Of a stretch of 30,306 nt of DNA, positions 18,119 to 25,180 are shown piece after piece. Origin of the DNA: Rhodoblastus sp052145335 (GTDB taxonomy: Bacteria; Pseudomonadota; Alphaproteobacteria; Rhizobiales; Beijerinckiaceae); contig NZ_JBKQOU010000106.1 of the NCBI RefSeq assembly GCF_052145335.1, forward strand, positions 1-30,306, read 5' to 3'. The notes below the pieces were generated by a model. It was not told where the DNA came from. It did not search any database and was given only the letters and a program-made list of their open reading frames with translations. The position numbers were made by a program, and so were the translations under genes. Every line of letters begins with the position of its first letter. Position 1 is the stretch's first letter.

Positions 18119-18133
18119 ACTTTTGCGAAAAGT
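18119..18133. promoter_or_regulatory. Inverted repeat in the GST-LysR divergent spacer
   Basis: ACTTTT-GCG-AAAAGT, perfect six-base arms, lies 12 bases before the LysR start and within the shared 117-base regulatory gap. Many LysR sites are T-N11-A dyads in such gaps. It may be the LysR operator, but its closeness to the start codon makes an autoregulatory role more likely. Confidence 0.4.
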
Positions 18134-18145
18134 GAAACAATCCGC

Positions 18146-19042
18146 TTGGATCGCCTCGATTCCATCGCCATTTTCGTCGCCGTGGCCGAGCGCGGAGGCT
18201 TCGTCGCCGCCGCGCGGAAACTGGGGCGCTCGCCTGCGGCCGTCAGCCGGGCGGTGGCGGCGCTGGAAGATCTGCTGGGACAGCGTCTGTTCAACCGCAC
18301 CACCCGCGCGCTGTCGCTCACCGAAGCAGGCGAGCGCCTGCTGGAGCGTGGCCGCCGCGTGCTCGCCGAGTTCGAGGACATGGCGGACGCCGTGCGAGGC
18401 GAGGCCGCGCCGAAGGGCTTGCTGACGATCACCGCGCCGGTGATGTTCGGCCGGCTGCATGTCATGCCGATCGTCCGCGCCTTTTTGCTCGAAAATCCCG
18501 GCCTCGACGTCAATCTGCTGCTGTTCGACCGCATCGTGCCGCTGGTCGATGAGGGCGTCGATGTCGGCCTGCGTATCGGCGAACTGCCGGATTCCTCGCT
18601 GATCGCCTTGCGCGTCGGCGCGGTGCGCCGTGTGCTGGTGGCCTCGAAGGATTATCTCTCAGCGCAAGGCGAGCCGCAAACTCCGGAGGATCTCGCTGAG
18701 CACGCCTTCATCTCGACCTTTGGCGTCATGCCCCAGGCGAGCCATTGGACGCTCGGGCCGGGGGAGGAAAAGACCATTCGCTTCCGGCCGAGGCTGACGG
18801 TCAATTCGGTCGATGCGGCGCTGGACGCGGCCATTTCCGGTCTCGGGATCGCGCGGCTGTTTTCCTATCAGGTCGAGGAGGCGGTCGCCCAGGGTCGCCT
18901 GATCCGCATTTTGCGCGAATTCGAACCGCCCGCCGCGCCGATCCATCTGGTGCGTCCCGCCGGCCGGCATCCGCCGCAGAAAGTCTCGCTGTTCATCAAG
19001 AAAGCGGCTGCCGTCCTGCGGGGAAAATTTGGCGCGGAGTGA
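18146..19042 (+). CDS. LysR-family transcriptional regulator
   Basis: A 298-residue LysR regulator. The N-terminal winged helix-turn-helix (about 1-60) has FVAVAERGGFVAAARKLGRSPAAVSRAVAALE in two consecutive runs, then RLFNRTTRALSLTEAG. The C-terminal effector domain (about 90-292) is of the LysR_substrate type, with the GLLTITAPVMFGRLHVMP and VDVGLRIGEL patterns of the CrgA/DmlR-like group. The start is TTG; the protein begins exactly where relatives do (usually MDRLDSI or MDRLDSM), and no in-frame ATG or GTG lies near it, so TTG is accepted despite a weak ribosome-binding site. It probably controls the divergent GST-PNPOx-DUF938 operon. Confidence 0.92.
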   Translation: MDRLDSIAIFVAVAERGGFVAAARKLGRSPAAVSRAVAALEDLLGQRLFNRTTRALSLTEAGERLLERGRRVLAEFEDMADAVRGEAAPKGLLTITAPVMFGRLHVMPIVRAFLLENPGLDVNLLLFDRIVPLVDEGVDVGLRIGELPDSSLIALRVGAVRRVLVASKDYLSAQGEPQTPEDLAEHAFISTFGVMPQASHWTLGPGEEKTIRFRPRLTVNSVDAALDAAISGLGIARLFSYQVEEAVAQGRLIRILREFEPPAAPIHLVRPAGRHPPQKVSLFIKKAAAVLRGKFGAE

Positions 19043-19142
19043 TTTTCGCGGCTGGCGCTCGACTCGCGCTTGGGTTGCAGAGAAAAGCGAAGGCGGCGCA
19101 GGTGGAAAAAGGTGAAAAAAACGTTCAGAATAGTGGTTTATT

Positions 19143-19210
19143 TGAACGAAATCGCATTCATTTCCGCTCATTTTCGTTCATTTCACGCTGTTTTCGTCCG
19201 CTCAACCGAC
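19143..19210. repeat. Dyad and degenerate short direct repeats
   Basis: A perfect nine-base inverted repeat, TGAACGAAA (19143-19151) and TTTCGTTCA (19172-19180), encloses and precedes loosely repeated units: TTCATTTCCGC, TCATTTTCG, TTCATTTCACGC and TGTTTTCGTCCGC. Units of about 10-13 bases recur with similar phase. The role is unknown; a protein-binding cluster is possible. Confidence 0.45.
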
Positions 19211-19334
19211 AGGTTGTGCTTTGCGGCAGCGCGGCGTGGAGCTTTCCGGCCCTCGCGCGGACCGCAGGCAGGCGCCTCAAAAAACCAATCATTTCAATGA
19301 GAGCGGCGCAAAGCGGTCCTCCCGAGCCCTCAAG

Positions 19335-19350
19335 TGTTTCACGTGGAACA
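19335..19350. other. parS-like ParB-binding site
   Basis: TGTTTCACGTGGAACA is a 16-bp near-perfect palindrome matching the bacterial chromosomal parS consensus TGTTNCACGTGAAACA at all but one fixed position. The exception is G for A at position 12, the change that is the mirror of the tolerated N. ParB binds parS, spreads by CTP-dependent clamping, and organises origin segregation with ParA and SMC. parS sites usually cluster near the replication origin. It is intergenic here. Other CACGTG cores in the window (665-670, 21476-21481) lack the flanks. Confidence 0.75.
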
Positions 19351-19553
19351 TAACAAGAACATTTGTCGTCCGGAAAAATGGCGCTCTTTCCACTTTTTCA
19401 CTTTTCACTTATAGCTTTTCATGCCCCTTCTGCCTCTGCGGTTGGTTGGGCTTATCATTTTTTCGGCGCATTTTTGGAGCATGGACCAAGCGGCTCGCAA
19501 AAGGCATAGCAGAAGCTCGCCATTTCGGCTCACGCTCCGGTTCACGATCCCGC

Positions 19554-20342
19554 ATGAAAAAGTCGTTTCGTCACGCCCTGGTGGCTTCCGTCGCCCTGTT
19601 GCTGATCTTTCCGGCGATCGTTCCCGGCGAGACCCACACCCGTGGCCTGCACATCGCCGCGGACGCCTCCTGCGACGTCGCCGACGCCTTGCCGCTGCGG
19701 ATTGCGGCCTTGCCGCATTTTTCCAGGGCGATCGAGAATGGGCGGCGACTGCGCATCGTCGCCATCGGCTCATCGTCGACCGAGGGCGTTGGCGCCAGCT
19801 CGCCCGCCGCCAATTATCCCTCGCAATTGCACGCTTTGTTGCAACTAGCCTTGCCCGGCGAGCGGTTCGAAGTCATCAATCTCGGCGTCGGCGGCGAGAC
19901 CGCGAACAAGACCGTCGAGCGCCTGCGCCGCGACATTCCGCCGCTTTCGCCGGATCTCGTGGTCTGGCAGGTGGGCACCAACGATGCTCTGACCGGCGCA
20001 GTCATCGCCGATTACCAGACCACCGTGCGCGCTGCGCTGCAATTCCTCAAGGCCGGCCAATACGACACTTTGCTGATCGGGCCGCAATGGACGCGCAAAC
20101 TGGCGGGCAATCAGGCCTATGTCGCGGTGCGCGACGCCACGGCGCAGGTCGCGCGGGTCGAAGGCGTCACTCTGGTGTCGCGCTATGACGCCATGCGCAA
20201 ACTGTCCGAGGCGACCGGCCGCGAGGATTTTACCGGCCCCGATCATCTCCACATGAACGATCGCGGCTATCGTTGCCTGGCTGAACAGGTCGCTGTCACC
20301 CTCGCTCACGCGGTCGACAGCGGGGCTTCCGGGCGGATCTGA
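19554..20342 (+). CDS. Secreted SGNH/GDSL-family hydrolase
   Basis: A 262-residue exported esterase or lipase-like protein. The frame extends upstream, but the ATG at 19554 begins a clean signal peptide (MKKSFRH, then a hydrophobic core to about residue 22). Catalytic blocks: block I IGSSSTEG with nucleophile S74, block II GVGGETANK (111-119), block III GTND (141-144), and block V DHLH, with D230 and H233 completing the triad. It should hydrolyse ester bonds, perhaps on polysaccharide O-acetyl groups or lipids, in the periplasm. No strong ribosome-binding site is seen. It converges on gcrA with only 18 bases between stops. Substrate unknown. Confidence 0.88.
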   Translation: MKKSFRHALVASVALLLIFPAIVPGETHTRGLHIAADASCDVADALPLRIAALPHFSRAIENGRRLRIVAIGSSSTEGVGASSPAANYPSQLHALLQLALPGERFEVINLGVGGETANKTVERLRRDIPPLSPDLVVWQVGTNDALTGAVIADYQTTVRAALQFLKAGQYDTLLIGPQWTRKLAGNQAYVAVRDATAQVARVEGVTLVSRYDAMRKLSEATGREDFTGPDHLHMNDRGYRCLAEQVAVTLAHAVDSGASGRI

Positions 20343-20360
20343 TCCCCTGGCTTATTGAAA

Positions 20361-20879
20361 TCAGCCCCGGACCGATCTTCTTTCGCGCTCGCGGCGGCGA
20401 TCCTGCGCCGGCTGATAGGCAATGCGGGCGTGGTAGGTGCAATAGGGACCGCCGACGCCGGCCTGCATTTTGGCTCCGCAATAGCGGAATTCCGCGCTGG
20501 TCGGGTCGCCGAGCGGCCAGCGGCACATGGATTCGCGCAATTCCATGATGCTCACGCGCTGGGAGATCGGAACGACCACATCCTCGCTCGCCGAGCGCGG
20601 CGCCGGAGCGGGGCGGACTTCCGCCGCCAGCGCCAGGTTGCCATGGCTGACGGGGGCGACAGGACCGCCGGTCTCATCCTCAGGACGCGCCTTGGCGCGG
20701 ACGCGCGCCGGGGCGGGCGAAGGCGATTTGACGCGGCCGGAAAGGCCAAGCCGATGCACTTTGCCGATGACCGCATTGCGGGTGATGCCATGAGCCAGCT
20801 CGCTGGCGATCTGGCTTGCGCTCAATCCTTCGAGCCACATCTTTTTCAAGTGCTCGACGCGTTCATCGGTCCAGGACAT
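20361..20879 (-). CDS. gcrA: GcrA cell-cycle regulator
   Basis: A 172-residue GcrA. The ATG at 20879 follows GGAG with a nine-base gap; the longer TTG frame overlaps that site and is rejected. The N-terminal DNA-binding domain (1-45) has MSWTDERVEHLKKMWLEGLS, then SQIASELAHGITRNAVIGKVHRLGL in consecutive parts. The C-terminal sigma70-binding domain (about 105-160) has CRWPLGDP, FRYCGA and GPYCTYHARIAY with its cysteines. A Pro/Ala-rich linker joins them. GcrA in Caulobacter and relatives binds sigma70-RNA polymerase and activates promoters with CcrM-methylated GANTC sites, controlling cell-cycle genes. It is separately transcribed, opposite to its neighbours. Confidence 0.96.
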   Translation of the reverse strand: MSWTDERVEHLKKMWLEGLSASQIASELAHGITRNAVIGKVHRLGLSGRVKSPSPAPARVRAKARPEDETGGPVAPVSHGNLALAAEVRPAPAPRSASEDVVVPISQRVSIMELRESMCRWPLGDPTSAEFRYCGAKMQAGVGGPYCTYHARIAYQPAQDRRRERERRSVRG

Positions 20880-21344
20880 GGGCTCGATCTCCAATTTTTA
20901 TGCTTCCGCGTCGTCATTTCGAGGCGGAGGCCCCCCCTGAAAGAGCGCTTGACTGGCGCCCGGCTTTGCGCTTCGGCTTTTCCCCACGCAGTTGCTCGGC
21001 GGCGCGATCATGGTTCCGGGCTTTTCGAGAATTCGGCTTCTTTGGGAACAGTTTTCCTTTCGATCGCAATGGATTGCGACCGCCAGCAAAACCCTCCGAC
21101 AGAAACGAGGACCGACGAAAGCCGGCGCCAAATTAACGCGCGCCACACGAGATGTCGTAGTCGACAAAGAGAAGAATACACTAGACGTTGAATCGGGCGC
21201 AACCGTCCCGCGCGCTCCCCAAAGGTTTTCAACAGGCCTTTGCGTTCAGCCCCATTTGCGCGGCCCGGCGGTTCCGCGTTCTCGCTTGGAAAGCATCGCG
21301 CGCCGCTATTCCATACAAAAGCGGTAGGCCGGGCCATTCCGAAA
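20880..21344. other. Gene-poor region upstream of gcrA and argD
   Basis: Between the divergent gcrA and argD starts lie 599 bases. This part must hold the gcrA promoter. It carries the perfect dyad at 21064-21079. Frames here (for example 20992-21327 + and 21008-21337 -) show no domain and contradict each other. An sRNA is possible because a plus-strand terminator follows at 21387-21417. Confidence 0.5.
21064..21079. promoter_or_regulatory. Perfect dyad TCGCAAT-GG-ATTGCGA
   Basis: Seven-base arms with a two-base centre lie 185 bases upstream of gcrA and 400 bases upstream of argD. No T run follows, so it is more likely a protein-binding site than a terminator. The protein is unknown. Confidence 0.35.
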
Positions 21345-21373
21345 TTGACCTTGCCGTCTGGATTTCCTAAATT
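21345..21373 (+). promoter_or_regulatory. Candidate sigma70 promoter for argD
   Basis: TTGACC (21345-21350), a 17-base spacer and TAAATT (21368-21373) would start RNA near 21380, about 100 bases before argD. Confidence 0.5.
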
Positions 21374-21386
21374 AGCGGCCTGCCGA

Positions 21387-21417
21387 CGCCGTCCCCGCTG
21401 GACGGCGCTTTGTTTTT
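21387..21417 (+). terminator. Orphan intrinsic terminator / possible attenuator in the argD leader
   Basis: An eight-base stem, CGCCGTCC (21387-21394) and GGACGGCG (21400-21407), with loop CCGCT, is followed by CTTTGTTTTT. It points with argD, yet no plus-strand gene lies between gcrA and argD. It sits between the candidate promoter and the argD start. Confidence 0.6.
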
Positions 21418-21478
21418 CGGGTTCGGCGCGGACGGCCAGCGAATGTTTTCGGCGCCGGCGCCTGATTGGAGTTCACAC

Positions 21479-22690
21479 GTGACTTCGGCGATTCTTCCGA
21501 CTTATGCGCGCTATCCGTTGGCTTTCGAACACGGCGAGGGCGCCTGGCTGACCTCGACGACGGGCGAAAAATATCTTGATTTCGGGTCCAGCATCGCCGT
21601 GACGAGTTTAGGCCATACCCATCCCCATCTGGTGCAGGCGCTGACGCAGCAGGCGCAGAAGCTCTGGATAACGTCCAACCTGTTCGAGATCCCGGAGGCG
21701 GAGACGCTGGCGCGGCGCCTTGCCGACGCGACCTTCGCGGATCTGGTGTTCTTCAGCAATTCCGGCGCGGAATCCGTCGAGCTGGCGATCAAGATGGCGC
21801 GCAAGTGGAATACTGCCAACGGCCAGCCGGAGCGTTTCCGCATGATCACTTTCCAGGGCGCTTTCCACGGGCGTACCCTGGCGACGCTGGCGGCGGCCGG
21901 CAACCCGAAATATCTCGACGGCTTCGGTCCCGCCGTCGAAGGTTTCGACCAGGTTCCCTTTGGCGATCTGGCGGCGGTCAAGGCCGCGATCGGTCCGCAG
22001 ACCGGCGCCATTCTGGTTGAGCCAATCCAGGGCGAAGGCGGAGTGCGCGCCGGCGCCCGCGAATTCATCCGTGGCTTGCGGGAAATCTGCGACGAGAGCA
22101 AGCTGCTGCTCTGTTTCGACGAAGTGCAATGCGGCATGGGGCGTACAGGCAAGCTCTATGCGTATGACTATTATGGCGTCGCGCCCGACATTCTCGCCTC
22201 GGCCAAGGGCATTGGCGGCGGCTTTCCGCTCGGCGCGGTGCTCGCGACCGCCGAGGCGGCGAAAGGCATGGGCGTCGGCAGCCACGGCACTACTTATGGC
22301 GGCAATCCGCTCGCCATGGCCTGCGGCAACGCCGTGCTCGACGTCCTGCTGGCGCCGGGCTTTCTCGAAGAGGTTTCCCGCAAAGGGCTGCTGTTGCGCC
22401 AATGTCTCGCCGGCCTGGCGGCGAGCCACCCCGAGGTCATCGAAGAAATTCGCGGCGAGGGATTGATCCAGGGCATTCGCGTGCGCGTCCCCAACGGCGA
22501 TTTCGCCGCAGCGGCGCGTGCGGAAAAACTCATCGTCATTCCGGCGGGCGAAAATGTCCTGCGCATCCTGCCGCCGCTGATCGTCAGCGACGAGGAAATC
22601 CGCGAAGGCGTGAGCCGACTCGAAGCCGCCTGCCGTCATTTTGAAATGGCTGCGGCGTCGCAATTAAAAGAGCATGGAGCCGGCGGATGA
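21479..22690 (+). CDS. argD: Acetylornithine aminotransferase
   Basis: A 403-residue class III PLP aminotransferase. The GTG at 21479 with GGAG eight bases upstream matches where homologues begin (TSAILPTYARYPLAF); an ATG 12 codons earlier is less likely. Motifs: SNSGAESVELAIKMAR (93-108), GAFHGRT (127-133), the EPIQGEGG block (181-188), FDEVQCGMGRTG (213-224), and Schiff-base K243 in ASAKGIGGGFPLG. It converts N-acetylglutamate semialdehyde to N-acetylornithine in arginine synthesis, and such enzymes can also serve in lysine synthesis. It is the first gene of argD-argF-hslO, with the stop overlapping the argF start (ATGA). A putative terminator in its leader may control expression. Confidence 0.95.
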   Translation: MTSAILPTYARYPLAFEHGEGAWLTSTTGEKYLDFGSSIAVTSLGHTHPHLVQALTQQAQKLWITSNLFEIPEAETLARRLADATFADLVFFSNSGAESVELAIKMARKWNTANGQPERFRMITFQGAFHGRTLATLAAAGNPKYLDGFGPAVEGFDQVPFGDLAAVKAAIGPQTGAILVEPIQGEGGVRAGAREFIRGLREICDESKLLLCFDEVQCGMGRTGKLYAYDYYGVAPDILASAKGIGGGFPLGAVLATAEAAKGMGVGSHGTTYGGNPLAMACGNAVLDVLLAPGFLEEVSRKGLLLRQCLAGLAASHPEVIEEIRGEGLIQGIRVRVPNGDFAAAARAEKLIVIPAGENVLRILPPLIVSDEEIREGVSRLEAACRHFEMAAASQLKEHGAGG

Positions 22691-23631
22691 ACGCGCCGAA
22701 AGTCGACGCTTCGCGTCGATGTTTTCTGGAGATCGAAGACTTTTCCCTGCATGAACTGCGCGCCATGCTCGAACTGGCCGGCGCGATCAAGAGCCGGCGC
22801 CGCAAGGGCCGTCCGGCGCAGGAAAAGCCACTGCTCGGCCGAACGTTAGCGATGATTTTCGACAAGCCCTCGACCCGCACCCGCGTCTCGTTTGACGTTG
22901 GGATGCGCGAGCTTGGCGGCGAGACCTTGATGCTGACCGGCGCCGAAATGCAACTCGGACGCGGCGAGACTATTGCTGATACGGCGCGCGTGCTGTCGCG
23001 TTTCGTCGATATCATCATGATCCGCATCCTCAGCCATGAACATCTGATGGACATGGCCGCCTACGCCACCGTTCCCGTGATCAACGGCCTGACCAAGCGC
23101 ACACACCCCTGCCAGGTCATGGCCGACTTGATGACTTTCGAGGAACATCGCGGCTCCATCGCAGGCGCGCGCATCGCCTGGGTCGGTGACGCCTGCAATG
23201 TGCTCACCAGCTGGATTCAAGCGGCGGTGAAATTCGGCTTCACTCTAGACATTGCTTCGCCGGAAGAATTGGGGCCGCGCAGCGAATTGATCGCCCAGGC
23301 ACGCGCCCAGGGCGGCGTAGTCAATGTCATGCGCGATCCGCAGGAGGCCGTACGTGGCGCTGACTGCGTATTGACCGACTGTTGGGTGTCGATGGGCGAC
23401 AAGGACGAAAAATTGCGTCACGCCTTGCTCGCGCCCTACCAGGTGAATAGCAAATTGATGCGGCTCGCCGCGAAGAACGCCGTGTTCATGCATTGCCTGC
23501 CGGCCCATCGCGGCGAGGAGGTCACGGATGCGGTGATGGACGGCCCACAGTCGCTGGTGTTCGACGAAGCGGAAAACCGCCTTCACGCCCATAAGGGCAT
23601 TCTGGCCTGGTGCATGGAGGTCCAGTCATGA
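22687..23631 (+). CDS. argF: Ornithine carbamoyltransferase
   Basis: A 314-residue enzyme joining carbamoyl phosphate and ornithine to make citrulline in arginine synthesis. Carbamoyl-phosphate-binding STRTR (62-66), HPCQ (140-143), the ornithine-binding D231 with SMG (235-237), and HCLPAHRGEEV (269-279) are all intact. Length is normal for the family, which forms trimers in the cytosol. The ATG overlaps the argD stop by four bases and is preceded by GGAG; its own stop overlaps the hslO start. Anabolic rather than catabolic use is indicated by the argD partner. Confidence 0.97.
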   Translation: MNAPKVDASRRCFLEIEDFSLHELRAMLELAGAIKSRRRKGRPAQEKPLLGRTLAMIFDKPSTRTRVSFDVGMRELGGETLMLTGAEMQLGRGETIADTARVLSRFVDIIMIRILSHEHLMDMAAYATVPVINGLTKRTHPCQVMADLMTFEEHRGSIAGARIAWVGDACNVLTSWIQAAVKFGFTLDIASPEELGPRSELIAQARAQGGVVNVMRDPQEAVRGADCVLTDCWVSMGDKDEKLRHALLAPYQVNSKLMRLAAKNAVFMHCLPAHRGEEVTDAVMDGPQSLVFDEAENRLHAHKGILAWCMEVQS

Positions 23632-24611
23632 ATTCTGGCGCCGGAGGTTTTCATGCGGAAGCCCTGGGCGCCGAGCAGGAGAGGGATGATTGCGTCCTGC
23701 CTTTCGCCGTCGAGCCCCTCGATTTGCGCGGACGGCTGGCCCGTCTCGGCCCAGCGCTCGACGCCATTTTGACCCGTCACGCCTATCCGGAGCCGGTGGC
23801 CCTGCTGCTTGGCGAGGCGGCGGTGCTGACGGTGCTGCTCGGCACGGCGCTGAAATTCGAGGGCCGTTTCCAGTTGCAGACCCGCACCGACGGCATTGTC
23901 GACATGATGGTGGTGGATTTCGACGCGCCCGACCGGCTCCGCGCCTTCGCCCGTTTTAACGCCGCCCGTCTGGAGGAACTCGGCCATGCCGGAGTCACGG
24001 CGCTTTTGGGGCGCGGCCATCTGGCCTTCACGATTGAACAGGGCGCCGAAGTCGCGCGCTATCAAGGTGTCGCGTCGATCGAGGGCGGTTCGCTCGAACA
24101 GGCGGCGCATGTCTATTTCCAGCAATCCGAACAGATTCCGACCTATATCAGACTGGCGGCCGGCCAGGTCGTGACGCCCGGGGGCGCTCGCTGGCGCGCC
24201 GGCGGCCTGCTGGCGCAATTCCTGCCCCATTCGCCGGAGCGCCGGCGCATGGCCGATTTGCACCCCGGGGACGCTCCTGAAGGCCATGTTCACGAGGAGC
24301 GGCCGGAGGAAGATAGCTGGATCGAGGCCAAGGTTCTCGCCGCCACGGTCGAGGATCACGAACTACTCGACCCTGGCCTGATGCCCGAGGATCTGGCCTA
24401 CCGGCTGTTTCACGAGCGCGGCGTCAAGGCTTTTCCTGTCCAGCGCTTGCGCGAATCCTGCCGCTGCTCCGACGAGCGGATCGAAACCATGCTGAGGAGC
24501 TTTTCGCAAAACGAACGCGATGACATGGTGGGAGACGACGGCATGATCGGCGTGACCTGCGAGTTCTGCTCCACGTTGCGCCGCTATGATCCCAGCGTCT
24601 TCGGCGGATGA
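23628..24611 (+). CDS. hslO: Redox-regulated chaperone Hsp33
   Basis: A 327-residue Hsp33. The ATG at 23628 overlaps the argF stop (ATGA) with GGAGG at 23616-23620; a GTG at 23610 precedes that site and is rejected. The N-terminal part holds the substrate-binding fold, with LLGTALKFEGRFQLQT and GQVVTPGG segments. The C-terminal zinc switch is complete: SCRC (C-x-C) and then CEFC (C-x-x-C). In Hsp33, oxidation of these cysteines releases zinc and activates holdase function under bleach or peroxide stress with heat. Length is slightly above the approximately 290 of E. coli because of an N-terminal extension. Linkage to arginine genes is often seen in Rhizobiales. Confidence 0.95.
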   Translation: MNSGAGGFHAEALGAEQERDDCVLPFAVEPLDLRGRLARLGPALDAILTRHAYPEPVALLLGEAAVLTVLLGTALKFEGRFQLQTRTDGIVDMMVVDFDAPDRLRAFARFNAARLEELGHAGVTALLGRGHLAFTIEQGAEVARYQGVASIEGGSLEQAAHVYFQQSEQIPTYIRLAAGQVVTPGGARWRAGGLLAQFLPHSPERRRMADLHPGDAPEGHVHEERPEEDSWIEAKVLAATVEDHELLDPGLMPEDLAYRLFHERGVKAFPVQRLRESCRCSDERIETMLRSFSQNERDDMVGDDGMIGVTCEFCSTLRRYDPSVFGG

Positions 24612-24801
24612 TTCGACCCGCAACCATTGCGCCGGTCGCGCGTTAGCTTCACGGGCATTTCCATTGGGCCGTAGCGGCGCTGGAACGCGGAAAATACCTC
24701 GTCTTGAACGGCTGTTTCGTTATAGGCTCAAGCTCGAGGTCGCCTCGGCCATGCGGCCACCGCGTGCGGATTTGGCGGCAAGCGTATTCGGAGGATAAAA
24801 A

Positions 24802-25128
24802 ATGTTGCGCAAATTGGCCTTGGCTGTGACCGTCGCCTCGCTCGCCGCTCTTCCGACTTCAACGTTTGCCGCGCACGGTGGCGGCCATGGCGGCGGCCAC
24901 GGCGGGGGCGGCGGTTTCCATGCCGGCGGCTATCACGGCGGGGGCTATCACGGCGGGGGCTACCATGGCGTTTATCGCGGTGGCGGTTATCGCGGCGGCT
25001 ATGGCGCTTATGGCGGCGGCTATCGCGGCGGCGGCCGTTACTGGCATGGCCGCTACTGGGGCTATGGCGTCGGGCCCTGCTGGACCTGGAATCCTTTCTT
25101 CGGGGGCTGGGTCTGGGCCTGCTACTGA
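24802..25128 (+). CDS. Secreted Gly/His/Tyr-rich small protein
   Basis: A 108-residue protein with a clear signal peptide (about 1-23, ending FAA). The mature part is nearly all Gly, His, Tyr and Arg: GGGHGGGHGGGGG, then three GYHGG repeats, then GGGYRGG-type units. It ends in a Trp/Cys-rich tail, VGPCWTWNPFFGGWVWACY, with two cysteines that could form a disulfide. GGAGG stands seven bases before the ATG. Low-complexity Gly-rich secreted proteins include sulfur-globule and surface or metal-binding proteins; the His content suggests metal binding, but no function is established. No partner gene is near. The sequence is real coding by start, signal and codon pattern, though function is unknown. 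Confidence 0.8.
   Translation: MLRKLALAVTVASLAALPTSTFAAHGGGHGGGHGGGGGFHAGGYHGGGYHGGGYHGVYRGGGYRGGYGAYGGGYRGGGRYWHGRYWGYGVGPCWTWNPFFGGWVWACY
24928..24972 (+). repeat. In-frame 15-bp tandem repeats in the Gly/His-rich gene
   Basis: Two identical copies of GGCTATCACGGCGGG (24928-24942, 24943-24957) and a third diverged copy (24958-24972) encode GYHGG units. The slippage-prone repeat would change the protein in five-residue steps. Confidence 0.85.
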
Positions 25129-25142
25129 GCCAGGACAGGGAG

Positions 25143-25158
25143 CGGGGGCGCGCCCCCG
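25143..25158. terminator. GC palindrome between the convergent Gly/His-rich and queD genes
   Basis: CGGGGGCGCGCCCCCG is a perfect palindrome 15 bases after the + gene stop. Only a weak T run follows (TTCT), so termination is plausible, not certain. It could serve both convergent genes. Confidence 0.5.
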
Positions 25159-25180
25159 TTCTGGCCGCAAGTGCCGAAGT

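Larger units (their letters stand above)
19043..19553. other. A/T-rich non-coding region before the SGNH hydrolase
   Basis: This is the most A/T-rich part of the window. It holds a dyad and degenerate TCATTTTCG-like repeats at 19143-19210, the parS-like site at 19335-19350, and the run CTTTTTCACTTTTCACTTAT near 19391-19410. Frames through it have no recognisable domain. I see no tRNA. Part of it must hold the promoter of the hydrolase gene. Confidence 0.6.

Noticed and set aside
20992..21337. Short genes in both strands of the gcrA-argD gap
   Set aside because: They overlap each other, lack domains and lack clear ribosome-binding sites.
21476..21481. CACGTG core near the argD start as a parS site
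   Set aside because: The flanking bases break the palindrome, and it coincides with the GTG start context.
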